Source of the DNA: Epiperipatus broadwayi
Taxonomy: Eukaryota; Onychophora; Udeonychophora; Euonychophora; Peripatidae
Length of the DNA: 64,000 bases
NCBI GenBank assembly: GCA_028023455.1
Contig: JAQFVV010000020.1
Location: 5,563,092 to 5,627,091 of the forward strand
Reading direction: 5' to 3'
This document shows positions 1 to 11,430 of the stretch, one piece after another (the stretch's first letter is position 1; each line of letters begins with the position of its first letter). Position numbers and translations under genes: made by a program. Below the pieces are notes generated by a model, which searched no databases, was not told where the DNA came from, and worked only from the letters and a program-made list of their open reading frames with translations.

Positions 1-690
1 AGATAAACAAAATATTTACCAATGATAATGACAGATATAAATAAACAACCTGAATGAAAGTCTTTATATACAGTATTTCCAGTATGACATCACAGTTTCA
101 ACGTCTACATTTACAACTACAAAACCAATAATATGTCTTTGTTCCAGAGAAGATATGATTGTTTGAGAATTTTAAATTCAAAATACATTTTGTTGATTCT
201 GATATTTTATATATATATGTTCAAATCATTCTTTCAAATAATAATATTTGGTTCATATGATGTTACATACATAAGTACTATTTTATATTTATGATTATAT
301 GAAGAGACATCCTTTTATAAGCAAGTATTATTCAAAAACAGTATAAATGAAATGGAAATTAAACTAATTCATATTCATAAAAATTTGATCACTCGATCTA
401 ATAAAATCACACTAGCAAGTAAATATGATTTTTGTATATCTTCTGCTGTTTGTATTCCACCTTTATATGTATATATATATATATCCAGATGTGATAATCT
501 CTACCAGTGCAAAATTAGAGAAGCCATTGAGATATTTAAACGGCCAGATTGTATCAATAAGTGAGATGATACATGCAAGCATCCTCCTATTTGGAAAGAT
601 TTTTTTTAAAAAAATCATTCTTAATTTAACATTTTTGCTATTGGTGGAACTTTAACGTTTTTTTCAAATCAGTGATTGTAGCACCTCTAT
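1..690. other. AT-rich sequence, no gene recognised
   Basis: Short TA microsatellites (near 211-220 and 468-482) and low-complexity DNA. The open frames at 352-655 have biased composition and resemble no family I know, so they are probably chance. Confidence 0.6.
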
Positions 691-714
691 AACTGTCTTT
701 CTACCTTTTATCCC

Positions 715-797
715 AGTGGATGACTTGTGTGATCAAGTCGAAATGTTGGTATATCAATATTTAAATTTTTTAACATGGATGAACCCACTATATATAT
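715..797 (+). repeat. Fragment of hammerhead-like repeat (same family as 3028-3200)
   Basis: The stretch running from GATCAAGTCGAAATG through ATATTTAAATTTTTTAAC to ATGGATGAACC is shared with the foldback at 3028-3200. A perfect 6-bp stem GACTTG/CAAGTC precedes GAAA, like HHR stem II, but the 5' side reads GTGGAT instead of CUGANGA. I read it as a decayed pseudo-LTR end of a PLE-type element. Confidence 0.5.
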
Positions 798-805
798 ATA
801 TAACA

Positions 806-1359
806 TTCATTTTAAATAAAAGAACATTCTGATGGTTTCTATAATGAAGCAATTTTTGATCATTTTATCTTTTCATAATGAATTTGTCATTTTCTCAAAA
901 TTTCATCTCTAAGCTGCCCTGGTCTATAGCAACCATGTTAAATCTTACCCATCCATTTTTAAAATCAATTATATACTTATAGGGTAAATAAAAAAATCAT
1001 GTAAAGAAATTTATATTTGTTTCTGTTTAAAGCAAAAATGAGAGAAAAGTTTTAGTTCAAATTTTTCAGTCTTATTTATAAGATTTCCTTATCGACATCA
1101 GAGTAACCATGGTAACCATCTATGTTCATTCATAAAGCTATTTCTAGTAGTGCTCTCTTAATAAAAAATGTATTATTCAATTAATAAGAATGAATATTTG
1201 AGAAATATTGCATATAATTAAAAATTTTTGTTTTTACACTACCAATACTATTTTTCATTTCAACTACAAATAAACAATTTACACCATATTTTCAATACAT
1301 TACATTGAAAATAATTTAATATATCCAGCACACAGTTCTTTTCAAAATAGTTCATATAT
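806..1359. other. AT-rich sequence, no gene recognised
   Basis: No coding similarity or clear repeat structure was seen. Confidence 0.55.
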
Positions 1360-1360
1360 A

Positions 1361-2155
1361 TCAAATATAGAAATAAAACAAATGAACTCCTTCTTTTTAA
1401 AACTTGATTTTTTATGACTATAATCATGAAAAAGAAATCCAATGTTTCAACTATTTTTTATAGTCTTTTTCAAGGCACACTAAAATAAAATATATATACA
1501 ATAAATATCACATATTTCAAAAAAAAAAAAAAAAATTAAATTAATTAAAAATTACAAAATATATTCATAACCAAAAAAAAAATTTTTTTTTTACCTTATC
1601 TCACTCCCCTTTCCTATTACAATCACAACTTAAACACAACTAATTCCTTTTTAAAAATCTATATATATCAAATAAAAACTTTTAATTAAAAACCTATTAT
1701 TTTCTTTTATCTTTTCTATTAACATCCTATTTAATTTAGGTGTATACATAAATGAAATAAAACCAAAATTAAAAAGGATATTAATAGAAAAAGATAAAAG
1801 AAAATAATAGGTTTTTAATTAAAAGTTTTTATTTGATATATATAGATTTTTAAAAAGGAATTAGTTGTGTTTAAGTTGTGATTGTAATAGGAAAGGGGAG
1901 TGAGATAAGGTAAAAAAAAAAAAAGAAAATTTTGGTTATGGATATATTTTGTAATTTTTAATTAATTTAATTTTTTTTTTTTTTTTGGAATATGTGATAT
2001 TTATTGTATATATATTTTATTTTAGTGTGCCTTGAAAAAGACTAAAAAATAGTCGAAACGTTGGATTTCTTTTTCATGATTATAGTCATAAAAAATCAAG
2101 TTTTAAAAAGAAGGTGTTAGTTTGTTTTATTTCTACATTGAAAATATATTTTTAT
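1361..2155. mobile_element. Foldback element with hammerhead-like ends (PLE pseudo-LTR type)
   Basis: Two arms of about 370 bp (1361-1736 and 1768-2155) are near-perfect reverse complements around a loop of about 30 bp. Each arm carries stem GACTA/TAGTC followed by GAAAC, the 3' half of a PLE hammerhead. The right arm reads AGTCGAAACGTTGG and the left arm, in its own sense, AGTTGAAACATTGG: two CpG-to-TpG changes. On the 5' side CUUGAAAA stands where CUGANGA should be, so I do not call a working ribozyme. No protein-coding part is kept. Confidence 0.65.
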
Positions 2156-2397
2156 ACATATATCCTAGTATAATATTTAACAAATAAAAAGTACAAACAT
2201 ATTTGAAATATTTAATATTTATTTGTAGTGTTTATTATTTACTATTGTGAATGCAATAAAAAAAAATAAAAAATATAACAAAAAAAAAATCATCCAAACC
2301 ATATACTTTATTATTCACATATTTATTTTTCTTTTTTAAAATAAATAAAATCAATTTATAATCTTATAAAACAATTAATAACAAAAACTTTTATTAA
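2156..2397. other. AT-rich low-complexity spacer
   Basis: Poly-A/T runs separate two foldbacks; no gene is seen. Confidence 0.6.
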
Positions 2398-2536
2398 ACC
2401 ACTAAACATCACATGATCATCATCTCTATAACTGTTATTAAACAGACAAAACTCTCCATACAATAGTTACACCCTGTGCCAACCAGAGTAATCAATGAAA
2501 AGGCTTGTGCATAAAATCCCCATCTAGTGCCTACTC

Positions 2537-2596
2537 ATCCAATATCCCCAGACTAGTTTCTGTCTTGTGGCCTTCATCAGTGAGAATCTTGGGATC
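2537..2596 (-). ncRNA. Hammerhead ribozyme, R1 family (intact core)
   Basis: In minus sense: core CUGAUGA, stem II around a CACAA loop, GAAAC, two-base loop UA and cleavage triplet GUC. Helix I closes with UUCUCA/UGGGGA, then an internal loop, then CCAA/UUGG. Stem II here has a G-A mismatch (GGC/GAC) and an A-A pair at 10.1-11.1, so activity may be weak. Known HHRs need CUGANGA, GAAA and an NUH site; all three are visible. Confidence 0.7.
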
Positions 2597-2681
2597 TGAG
2601 AACTGCACCTAGATCTTAAGAGATAAAAGGTGGCTGCTGGAGGGTTGCATAGGATCCTAAGATCTAGGTGCAGTGTTCTCA

Positions 2682-2741
2682 GATCCAAGGCTCCTCACTG
2701 ACAAAGGCCACAAGCCAGAAACTAGTCTGGGGATATTGGAT
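2682..2741 (+). ncRNA. Hammerhead ribozyme remnant, R1 family
   Basis: Stem II GGC/GCC with loop CACAA, GAAAC-UA-GUC and helix I (AUCCAA/UUGGAU plus UCCUCA/UGGGGA) are all kept. The core reads CUGACAA, losing the essential G8, so this copy is predicted inactive. Confidence 0.75.
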
Positions 2742-3027
2742 GAGTAGGCACTAGATAGAGATTTTATGCACAAGCCTTCTGCCATCCATTGATTACTCTT
2801 GTTGGCACAAAGAAACACTACTGTATGGAGAGATTTGCCTGTTTAAAAACTTTTATATTAGTATTATTGTTATCATAGCAACTAGTTTGTATTTCCATTA
2901 TCCAAAATCAAATAAGAAAGAAAAAAATTAAGACCAACATCCTGCCCTACACTGAAATACATCTCCATTTTCAATAGGCATAATATATATATATGTTGAT
3001 ATGAAGATTTTCACGGGTTGCATATAT

Positions 3028-3200
3028 AAAAGACATATTTTGTGGGTTCATTTGTGTTAAAAAATTTAAATATTAAAATACCAACATTTCGATTTGATCA
3101 CACAAGTCATCTAGTGGGTGATCAAGTTGAAATGTCAGTATTTTAATATTTAAATTTTTTAACATGGATGAACCTGCAAAATATGTCATATATATGTAAT
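3028..3200. repeat. Short foldback with hammerhead-like centre
   Basis: Arms of about 80 bp pair around 3112. Each arm carries ATATTTAAATTTTTTAAC, as at 715-797. The centre holds GATCAAGTTGAAATG, a decayed form of GATCAAGTCGAAATG, and the CUGANGA side is missing. Confidence 0.55.
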
Positions 3201-3606
3201 AGAATATCTGTAGTGATTTAATATATATATATAAAACATTCAAGATTGAAGCTCATAACATTGTATAATAAATATTTTAAAATACATTCTAATCTAGCAT
3301 AACTCAATATTTAACAAGAATAAAGCAGCCATTTATTCTCTTGCCACATTTATTACTATAGAAGCTTGATTAAAATACTTTGGTTAGAAAGAATGGATAT
3401 TTAAATCAATCGTGGAAGACGTTTTAGTCAAATGTCTGTATTAATAAATGAGGCACAAAAATAAACAGCTCATTTATTTTGGCTAAATATGGACTTATAT
3501 AAGGTTAAAAAGTATTTAAAAGTATATATTGCATGGTGTTATAAGTCTTAATTTCAAATATTATTTACGTATATATATATTATAGATATTATTATAAGTA
3601 TTGTTA
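3201..3606. other. AT-rich sequence, no gene recognised
   Basis: TA-rich microsatellites and unassigned sequence. Confidence 0.55.
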
Positions 3607-3699
3607 AAATTAAGAGCATGCTGATGAGCTCTAAACAAGATTTTTTTTAAATTTATGATAAATGCTACTACAAGAGAAGGCATTCAAATAATTTTTATC

Positions 3700-3760
3700 T
3701 TGGATTGTCCCCATACCGGTTTTGATCTATGGGTCTCTTCAGTGAGGATTTGGGACATTA
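3700..3760 (-). ncRNA. Decayed hammerhead, R2 family
   Basis: In minus sense the core CUGAAGA and stem GACC/GAUC around loop CAUA are kept, but GAAA has become AAAA and one UGGGGA repeat of helix I is missing. Predicted inactive. Confidence 0.55.
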
Positions 3761-3865
3761 GATTAAAAAAACCAACTCAAGCAAAGCATTTATCTAAAAG
3801 TTAATTGTCAAGAAGATCTGAAACTTTTAGACATCTATGCTTGAGTTGGGTTTTTTGAATCTAAT

Positions 3866-3921
3866 GTCCCAACTCCTCACTGAAGAGACCCATAGGTTGA
3901 AACTGGTATGGGGATGGGGAC
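3866..3921 (+). ncRNA. Hammerhead ribozyme, R2 family (intact core)
   Basis: Core CUGAAGA (3880-3886), stem II GACC/GGUU with loop CAUA, GAAAC (3899-3903), loop UG, cleavage triplet GUA at 3906-3908. Helix I pairs UCCUCA with UGGGGA, then an internal loop, then GUCCC with GGGAC. This is a complete type I minimal-helix-III HHR, the form known from PLEs and retrozymes. G10.1 pairs with U11.1, a likely CpG-to-TpG product. Confidence 0.8.
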
Positions 3922-4639
3922 AATCCAATATAAAAATGATTTGAATGCCTTCTCTTGTAATAGCATTTATCATAAATAAAAAAATCTTGTTTAGAGCTCA
4001 TCAGCATGCTCTTAATTTTATATATTTATAAGTGCAAGCTATATATAAGTCAAGGGACATCTGACTTTTTATTATAAGTATTGTTATTTATTTATTTGAA
4101 ATACAAATACAATATGCATTTTAAAGTGTATTTTATATATACATATAAATTTTAGCAGGAATAAACAATCAGCATAATTTATTTTGAAGGCAGGAATTTT
4201 GAGATTTTTTTATTTACAACTTTTCTGCATGATAGGAATGCAATTTTTTTTAATTTGGGAAAGAGTTGTAATATGGATAAATGTTGTGAGAAACTCTGGA
4301 AATTATATTTCAATCCATGTAGAATAGAAAATATATTAAGATGGTAATGTAATTTTTATTTTTTTCCATCACTTTTAACTTAACATCAGTAATTCGTTTT
4401 GCTTTTAAGATGACAAGTTTTACAATTCTAAGTAGGCTAATGATAACTACTTTAGCAAGTATTAAATTATTAGAATGACTTAGTTTGCAGCTTGGGTTTT
4501 TTCTTCTATCAACACTTGATTTTAATATTATATTTAAAATAAAAGTTTTTGAAATTGCAAATGTTCATAAAGTTTTATTTTTTGTAATACATTCGTGATT
4601 ATATATATATATCAGATGTACCCAGCCTATAAAGACCAT

Positions 4640-5240
4640 GGTTTTTTTTAAATAACTGCTTTAACAATTTTTTTTAAAGATTTAATATAAATTAAACAAA
4701 ACATCTTAATATTATATAAATAAATATGACAAATCTATCTGGTTGTTTTTGTATTATGGTTTACTAATGGTGAAATTACTTCCTAGCCAATCTGAAAGGC
4801 CATCCTTCCCAAAGTTTGGAAAGAATGTTGTCTTTTTTAATTGGTTGCTTTAACAATTTTTTTTAAAGATTTAATGTAAGTTAAACAAACATTTTAATCT
4901 TATATAAATAAAGGTGATAAATGTACCTGGTTGTTGTTATATTACAGTTTATTAATGGCAGCATTACTTCCTATCCAGCCTGAAAAACCATCATTTTTGT
5001 AATATTTTTTTTAATTGCTTGCTGTAACAAATTTTTTTGTTTTGTGGAATTACTTGTTTTGAATAAAATGCTCATAATCAAGTTAAGTCTCTAAATTAAA
5101 ATTTTAAATATACCTGTTATATTTGATATGAGAATTTGACAGTACCAAGGAAAACTATTAATGCTGGCATTATTTCCTTCAAATAAAATATTCTTCATAA
5201 TGTGGGCAAGCATAATAGTGTTTTTAATTGGTTGTGAATT
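4640..5240. repeat. Degenerate tandem repeat, about three copies, period 175-190 bp
   Basis: The motif GCTTTAACAATTTTTTTTAA recurs at about 4658 and 4847, with a diverged third copy at about 5021. Each is followed by TTAAAC, an acctggttgt-like stretch and an attacttcctatcc-like stretch. No coding frame is kept. Confidence 0.55.
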
Positions 5241-6009
5241 TGACACATGACAGTTTTCTGAACAAACATACATTCACCAATCAGACAACAGAGAAAATAA
5301 GGATTTTATATATAAGATTGTTTTAATTTGTATCAATTTCTTTTTTAGTGTTTTTTAAAAAATGTTTCTTCAATTTTATTCTTGATAAAAGATCTTGAAC
5401 AGTTCAAAAGTCATTGGTATCAGAATGTTTATAAGCCAGTTTATGAAATTGTGACTTTTCAAAATGCTGTCAGTTTTAGTTATTGTGAAAGTGAGTTATT
5501 ATAACATTGTAAAGTAATTAAGATAATAAATGAAAACATTTTAATATTTATTATTTGCTTATGGTAAGTTTTACAAACATTGTTGTCCAGGAATAATTTA
5601 CTTCTAATGACTTCCTGAAACTGTACATTAAATTGATAGTTATCTATTTTATTTGTATAAATTTTTCTGAAAAATTAGCTACAATAATTAAATAATAATA
5701 ACAACAGATCACAATTTTTTCACTAAAAACTATTAATCTGTTGAGCAGAGAGACAAGTAAAGTCTTCCAGATAAAAAGAAAGATAAATATTATTTAGTAG
5801 CTAAACAGCTTGATTTTTTTTTAAAAATCCATTGACTAATGTAAACACATAAAAATATGATAGTTACTTTGCAGATTGCAATTTTTACTTAACACTTGTG
5901 AAGAAATTATATGAATAAAAAAAGTGAATATAAGGTGCTTACGATCAAAGTTGTAAATTGATCAGCCATGAAATAAAAATCTACAATAATAAATATAAAC
6001 TCTTTAGAG
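5241..6009. other. AT-rich sequence, no gene recognised
   Basis: No coding similarity or strong repeat structure seen. Confidence 0.5.
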
Positions 6010-6015
6010 TTTTAT

Positions 6016-7587
6016 TGGTAATCATCTGAAATCCGAGTACGGCCACTTGATGGCATTGTTTATGTGTCAAAACACATAAAAATGCTGTTTATTGCAGCCA
6101 TTGCACAAAAATATTACAGCCTGTATTGTGCTTTGAAACTATGCGTATTCATTATATTCATAGCTGATTACCATATCATTTGAGGGTGTTTTAATTGCAA
6201 GTCGGTACAACTTTTCAAATGTCGATAATAGAGTAATGTCATTTGTATTTAAATAGTGTTGTTAATTACTAATAATTGTCATACGGTCTCCACCCTCTCC
6301 TAAAAAACATTAATATGTAAAAAATTGTCAAAGGGTATGTTTGAACATGCTTCAAGAAAGGTCAGGTGCTAAGTCACATTTCAGCATGGAAAATATACGA
6401 GACCAATAAAATGTCTGAGAAGAACATGCAATTTTTAAACTTTTCAGAATTGCCAAGTGCAAAAAGTGAGGCTGTGTCATTTTTTCAGGCAAATAATGTA
6501 CTCCCAAATACCAGACTTTTTATTACAGCAATAAAATAATAAATAAAAATAAGTTCAAAAAGTATTTGAATTAACTTTTTTTTCAGCGGGGTTAAAATAA
6601 ATTACTATTTTTGTTCACTTTTTGTTAATATAACAAAGTATGAATCCCCTCCCCCCAAAGTAGTTTATTGTAGAAACCAAAAAAAAAAAAGTAATTCAAA
6701 TGAAATATAAATAAAAGTAAAAAGTAAGAAAAAGTTGTTGAAAAAAAAAAAAAAAAGATTTTTTGTTACAATTATTTATCCGAGTGTCGGGGTGGAAGTT
6801 TCAAAACAATTTTTTATCCTCCAAAAACACAAAAGTTACATTTGATTTAATAAGAAAAACAATTTAGTCAACCAAAAAAAAAAAAAGGGTAGAACAAAGT
6901 CGAAACAAGTCCCAAATATTTGTATTAAATAATTTTTTCAGTGGGGTTAAAATAAATTACTATTTTTGTTTACTTTTTGTTAATAATAACAAAGTATGAA
7001 ACCCCCTAAAAAGCAGTTTATTGTAGAAGCCAAAAAAAAAAAAGGTAATTCAAATTAAATATAAATAAAAGTAAAAAGTGAAAAAAAGTTGTTTAAAAAA
7101 AATTATTGACTTTTTGTTAAAATTATTTATCGGAGGGTGAGGGTTTCAAAACAACCCCCCCCCCCCAACACTAAAGTTACTTTTGATTTAATAAGAAGAT
7201 AAACAATTTAGTCAAACAAAAAAAAAAGGTAGAACAAAGTCAAAACAAGTCTCAAATAATTGTATTTTATTTTTTCAGCAGGGTTAAAACAAGTTTTTTC
7301 ATTGTGAAACAGTCAAAAGTTTTAAAATCAGAAAAATAAACACAAAGTTAAATTACCAAAATTTGTTGAATAAAGAAAAATGTCAGGTTAAAAAAACAAC
7401 GAAAATGAATATAAAAATTTGTTTAATGAAAAAGAAATCATGTTATAAATGAAATAAAAATTTGTTTAATCAAAAAAAAATCATGTTATATAAAAAAAAA
7501 GTTGCGACACAGTAACGTTACATTTAATTGATTTTGTATAGCATCAATGCCATCAAGCAGCTGTGCCTGGATTTCAGATGATTACCA
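6016..7587. mobile_element. Non-autonomous TIR element with internal tandem repeats
   Basis: The ends are inverted repeats starting TGGTAATCATCTGAAATCC; the two ends match imperfectly for about 43 bp (through CTTGATGGCATTG). A candidate 6-bp target duplication TTTTAT lies directly outside (6010-6015 and 7588-7593). No transposase frame is visible, so it is a MITE-like passenger. I cannot name the superfamily; a 6-bp duplication is not decisive. Confidence 0.7.
6580..7290. repeat. Internal tandem repeat, units of about 355 and 336 bp
   Basis: Two full units and the start of a third begin with TTCAGCGGGGTTAAAA-like sequence at about 6582, 6937 and 7273. They share poly-A tracts, a C-run, an AACAAAGTATGAA segment and a GGTAGAACAAAGTC segment. 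The repeat is confined to the TIR element. Confidence 0.75.
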
Positions 7588-7593
7588 TTTTAT

Positions 7594-10284
7594 CTGACTT
7601 TATTTCTTATCTTGTTCATTACCAAAATTTCTATTCATTGATTGGTTAATCTTTTTGCTTACCACTCTATTGCTAGACTTATGTCTGCTTTTCTAAACAA
7701 CATATGACATTAGTTGCACCAATTCAGTACACTTAAATAAAATTCATATATATAAATTCATGTAATAATTATTTCAATTTGAATTTAAATATATTGATGA
7801 AATAAATAAAAATATACTAATATTTTTATAGTTTATAAAAGTAAAGTCAATTTACCAAAATTGTTGTAAAAATGTTAATCCAATTTGACTAACAAATTAT
7901 TATTCATGCTAACTTATTTTTTAAACACCTAATTATCATTTAGAATTAACTTTTTATCTTTAGAAATTTCTTTTCATTCATATTTTAATTTGACCATATT
8001 ATTAAATTAGTTTAATAATTTATCAGATTTTATTAAACTTATTACATTGGTCAATATTATTATTACAATTTTTACTATTAGGTTTAGATCTTATAAATCA
8101 GGTCTGTATTATCTCAATATATGGATATCAGTGAAAGATTCTTTGTGAATATCATTTGGTTTTACTTATGAGAAGAACAACTTAAACTACAAATAGTAAT
8201 AAATTAAATACAAATATCTGTAAAAAAAAATTATTTTCTTTGAGAAAAATGAGGTAGATAGTTTCAGATATTTATTTGTTTTATTTAATTTTTTATAGCA
8301 ATTATTAGATACATATATTGATTAATCAGTAAAAGAAAATAGTTCCAATTGACCAGATCAAAAATTGATAGACATTTAACTGAATTATATTATAATTCTT
8401 AAGCTATAACATTTACAAATGATGATTTTTAGGCATCAAGCATAGTTTTCTTTTATTTAAACTATGATAAACTGCAAAAAGCTTTAAAGTAACCAATTTG
8501 TTTAAAATAAACCCAGAAAAATTTGATAGTTCAAATCTTTAAATATAATTAGTGTTAATTTATATAAACGATGGTTTTAATTTGTTTGAGATTATATCAG
8601 AGAATATATGTCAATATTGAGGGGCAGTCAAGTTATTTTATATATTTATTATTGGTTGAATAGTTACAGATAGAACAAAGAAAATTGATCAGTATTGATT
8701 TATCTTTTAAGAAAATTTCTACTACCATTTACAACTATTGCCACTCTGAACAATAAATTTCTTTTTCAGATTCTGCAATAAACTAGCATACATAAACAGA
8801 ATTGGATTATTAGTCAAGCTTCATGGTTTCTTACACTTCTAAAATGAGAAAACCTTAACTTCATGAGTCAAAAGTTGATCTTAGTAATTTCCTAAGCCCA
8901 AGAATCAATTCAGGCCTTCTTTTCACAATGTTTTTCTATTGAGTTGATTTATAGAGATAATTAAATTCTGTTTGACAATTATTAATAAAAAGATATTCAC
9001 TCCTATATAGCTCTATAAGAGAGAAAAATATAGTTTGTACATATTCATCACAAGAAAGAAGGACTTTGTGATGCATTGATAAGTATATTTTCATGCCATT
9101 CTATCATCAGAGGTTTTAAATAGTCCAAATGAAGCGGAAAATTTAAGCGAAATTTTTTTTCAAGTTTCAGACATGTTTCATATTTTTCTTTCATATAATC
9201 ATCAAACAGTAACCTCTATTTACAACCAGAGTCTAACTGATCTTAGATTAACCTGGGTTAGTCAGATAAATTGTTTGTAATAATAAAAAAATATGACGGA
9301 AATATGATTCAACTTTCATCACTCATGGGAAACATAGCACTCTCTTGTGGCTAAATTAGATTTGCTTTTACATATGGGACCATATGTAATAGTTTAACTG
9401 CTGTTCATTTGTTTATTATATGCATATTGAACTGAAAATATATTTGAACTCATTTCAGTCTGGCATGGCAAAAAGTTGAGCAAGAAAAATATAAAATCAT
9501 GTACATTATTATTAAACTGTAAAAGCAAAGCAATTCATACTTTTATATTGTATTTTTGACACACACCCACATAAAAAATATTTTTGTTAAGGTTTGATAG
9601 CATACTATTGCTAAAGTTGTTCCCATGTTTACTGATTGGTTGTAAATTTCTTAGACTATGAGACTATTTAAGGTTAATAATATATACTTTTCAGGCAATT
9701 ACTTAATGAAATAATTATAAACCCTAAAAAAATGATGTTTTTAAGTTAGTGGAACAGTCATTATCCATATATTTAATTTATTCTTTTCCCTCTCCCCCAA
9801 AAAAGGAAGATAAAAAACACAGCTTTAAAAATTGGAAATATTATATACAATTTTTTAAAAAAATTATTTACTTAAAGTTTAAAAAAATCTTTTTTTTTTT
9901 CATATAAATATAACAACATTTTTCATTTAGATATATAAATTATTTTATTGTTTGTATTAATAGTTTATTAATGTGTTACATGCAGAACCATCTTGATAAT
10001 GCACTTTGTACATTACACATGCAACATGAATTATCATGGGTGCCTGATGCGATCTGAAAGCTTATATATATATATAAATTCCAATTCATTTATTTAATGT
10101 AAAAAAATGCTAGTAAAAATAAAAGTGAATATAAGTTAGAATTTCTATAGCAAAGAGACACACAAAAAAAGACAATTGAAAGAATTTTACACCTTTACAA
10201 TTATATAAAATTACCAGCATCCAGTATCTCTCTCTTTAATCACCCAGAAAAATACCAATATATTCTTATTATATATATAAACAT
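7594..10284. other. Unassigned AT-rich sequence
   Basis: No repeat family, exon-like frame or RNA motif recognised over about 2.7 kb. Likely intronic or intergenic DNA. Confidence 0.5.
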
Positions 10285-10319
10285 TGCAAGCATAAAACAA
10301 CACTACATTTATATTAAAT

Positions 10320-10640
10320 ATTACCCATGATTTCATTTACTCCCCTTTTACCCTTAATATTAAACAAATTTTTAAATAGGTTAATTGCTTCAGAATAATA
10401 CATTTTCAATAATAAAGATTCTTCAATTCTTTATTTTATTTTATTTCTCTCAAAGCAGACAACCTTAACTTCATCAAAATTAATAGTGTGGCTATCTTTT
10501 TCATGGACATACGAAGCAGAATCAAGTTATTTATTTCTAACCCTATTTTTATATAAGCACCTTTATTCTTTCATTTAAGCTTAAACTATTCTGGCCTATA
10601 TAAACCTTCTTACAAGAACAAGGGATAATATACACTACAC
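10320..10640 (-). pseudogene. PLE GIY-YIG endonuclease fragment, minus arm
   Basis: Reverse translation gives GVVYIIPCSCKKVYIGQ, then LNERIKV, then YVHEKDS, TINFDEVKVV and FERNKIK, the same order as in the plus arm. Frameshifts and stops interrupt it. The GIY-YIG domain nicks target DNA for target-primed reverse transcription. Only about 100 residues survive; the reverse transcriptase is absent. Confidence 0.7.
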
Positions 10641-10668
10641 CAAGAAATTTTTGATAGGAAGACTTCCT

Positions 10669-10974
10669 GGTGTAGTGTATATTATCCCTTGTTTTTGTAA
10701 GGTTTATATAGGGCAGAATAATTTGAGATTAAATGAAAGAATAAAGGTACATGCAAGTAGGGTTAGAAATAAATATATTAGTTCTGCTTTGTATGTCCAT
10801 GAAAAAGATACAGGCCACACTATTAATTTTGATGAAGTTAAGGTTGTCTTCTTTGAGAGAAATAAAATAAAAAGAAGAATTAAAGAATCTTTGTTATTGA
10901 AAATTTATTATTCTGAAGCAATTAACTTATTTAAAAGTTCTTTTAATATTAAAGGTAGATGGGAAATAAATTGA
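10669..10974 (+). pseudogene. PLE GIY-YIG endonuclease C-terminal fragment, plus arm
   Basis: An open frame of about 100 codons starts GVVYIIPCFCKVYIGQ (GIY-YIG variant VVY..VYIG), followed by L..RI..H (LNERIKVHASRV), SALYVHEKDTGHTINF and RRIKESLLLK, the conserved order of PLE endonucleases with the HxxxxGH-type segment and catalytic E. Everything N-terminal, including the reverse transcriptase, is missing because the palindrome centre cuts the ORF. No start codon of its own is implied. It ends at TGA before AT-rich sequence and a decayed hammerhead. Confidence 0.75.
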
Positions 10975-11019
10975 ATTGTGGGTAATGTTTAATGTAAATA
11001 TAGTGTTGTTTTGTAGTTC

Positions 11020-11080
11020 TTTACAATTGAGAAGTCTACTTGTAGCAATGAAACCATTGGTTGTGTTTTGGATTTTATTT
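11020..11080 (+). ncRNA. Hammerhead-like remnant after PLE ORF
   Basis: UUGAGAA stands at the CUGANGA position, followed by CUAC/GUAG, GAAAC and a possible helix III ACC/GGU. C3 and G8 are both changed and stem II is frayed, so it should be inactive. Its position about 50 bp after the endonuclease stop fits a PLE pseudo-LTR. Confidence 0.4.
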
Positions 11081-11424
11081 TCTTGGCTAGTCTGGTTGAG
11101 TTTTGTATTTGGGGTAATTTTGATTATATATATACATTATCTAAATAAAAGTTTTTTTAAATTCTTGGAGTGCGACATATGTTTTACACATGCATGCTCA
11201 TACATCATGCGATGACTGTTATATGATTTCTTAGATAACTTTTAGTATTTTAAAAGATATTAAATATAAATGTAGATTAATTACACTTTTAGTCTATCTA
11301 AAATTTTAAATTCATATTATGTGTTTTCATTCTCTGAGTCAACAAATAAAATTATTTTCACTTTTATAACATTTTGACTTTGATATTAACAACATTTACA
11401 GGAAAAAAATAATTTTTTTAAAAT
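11081..11424. other. Unassigned AT-rich sequence
   Basis: No gene or repeat seen between the PLE and the candidate exon. The frame at 10976-11215 is a chance reading. Confidence 0.5.
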
Positions 11425-11430
11425 GCTTAC

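Larger units (their letters stand above)
2398..2860. mobile_element. R1 hammerhead retrozyme-like foldback
   Basis: Two R1 arms are joined head to head around 2620. Each carries the R1 hallmarks: TCACATGA motif, CTCTCCATAC segment, CTTGTGCATAAAAT segment, hammerhead, then GATCTAGGTGCAG. One ribozyme reads on minus (2537-2596) and one on plus (2682-2741). No ORF is present. R1 is a short non-coding, presumably non-autonomous element needing another element's reverse transcriptase. Confidence 0.75.
3607..4020. mobile_element. R2 foldback element with hammerheads
   Basis: Arms 3607-3780 and 3845-4020 are reverse complements whose outer parts are almost perfect (GAGCATGCTGATGAGCTC and its complement). 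A plus-strand ribozyme is in the right arm and a decayed minus-strand one in the left. No coding sequence. The flank at 4045-4067 carries GACATCTGAC, also found beside R3. Confidence 0.7.
10285..11100. mobile_element. Palindromic pair of Penelope-like element 3' ends
   Basis: Two copies of the same PLE 3' region meet head to head around 10653: minus arm 10285-10644 and plus arm 10662-11013. Both encode the C-terminal GIY-YIG endonuclease. Beyond 11013 only the plus arm continues, into a hammerhead-like sequence. PLEs are retroelements in which a reverse transcriptase is fused to GIY-YIG and flanked by pseudo-LTRs. Confidence 0.75.

Noticed and set aside
1260-1442. Minus-strand 60-codon frame as a gene
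   Set aside because: Runs through the foldback arm and AT-rich flank; no motif.
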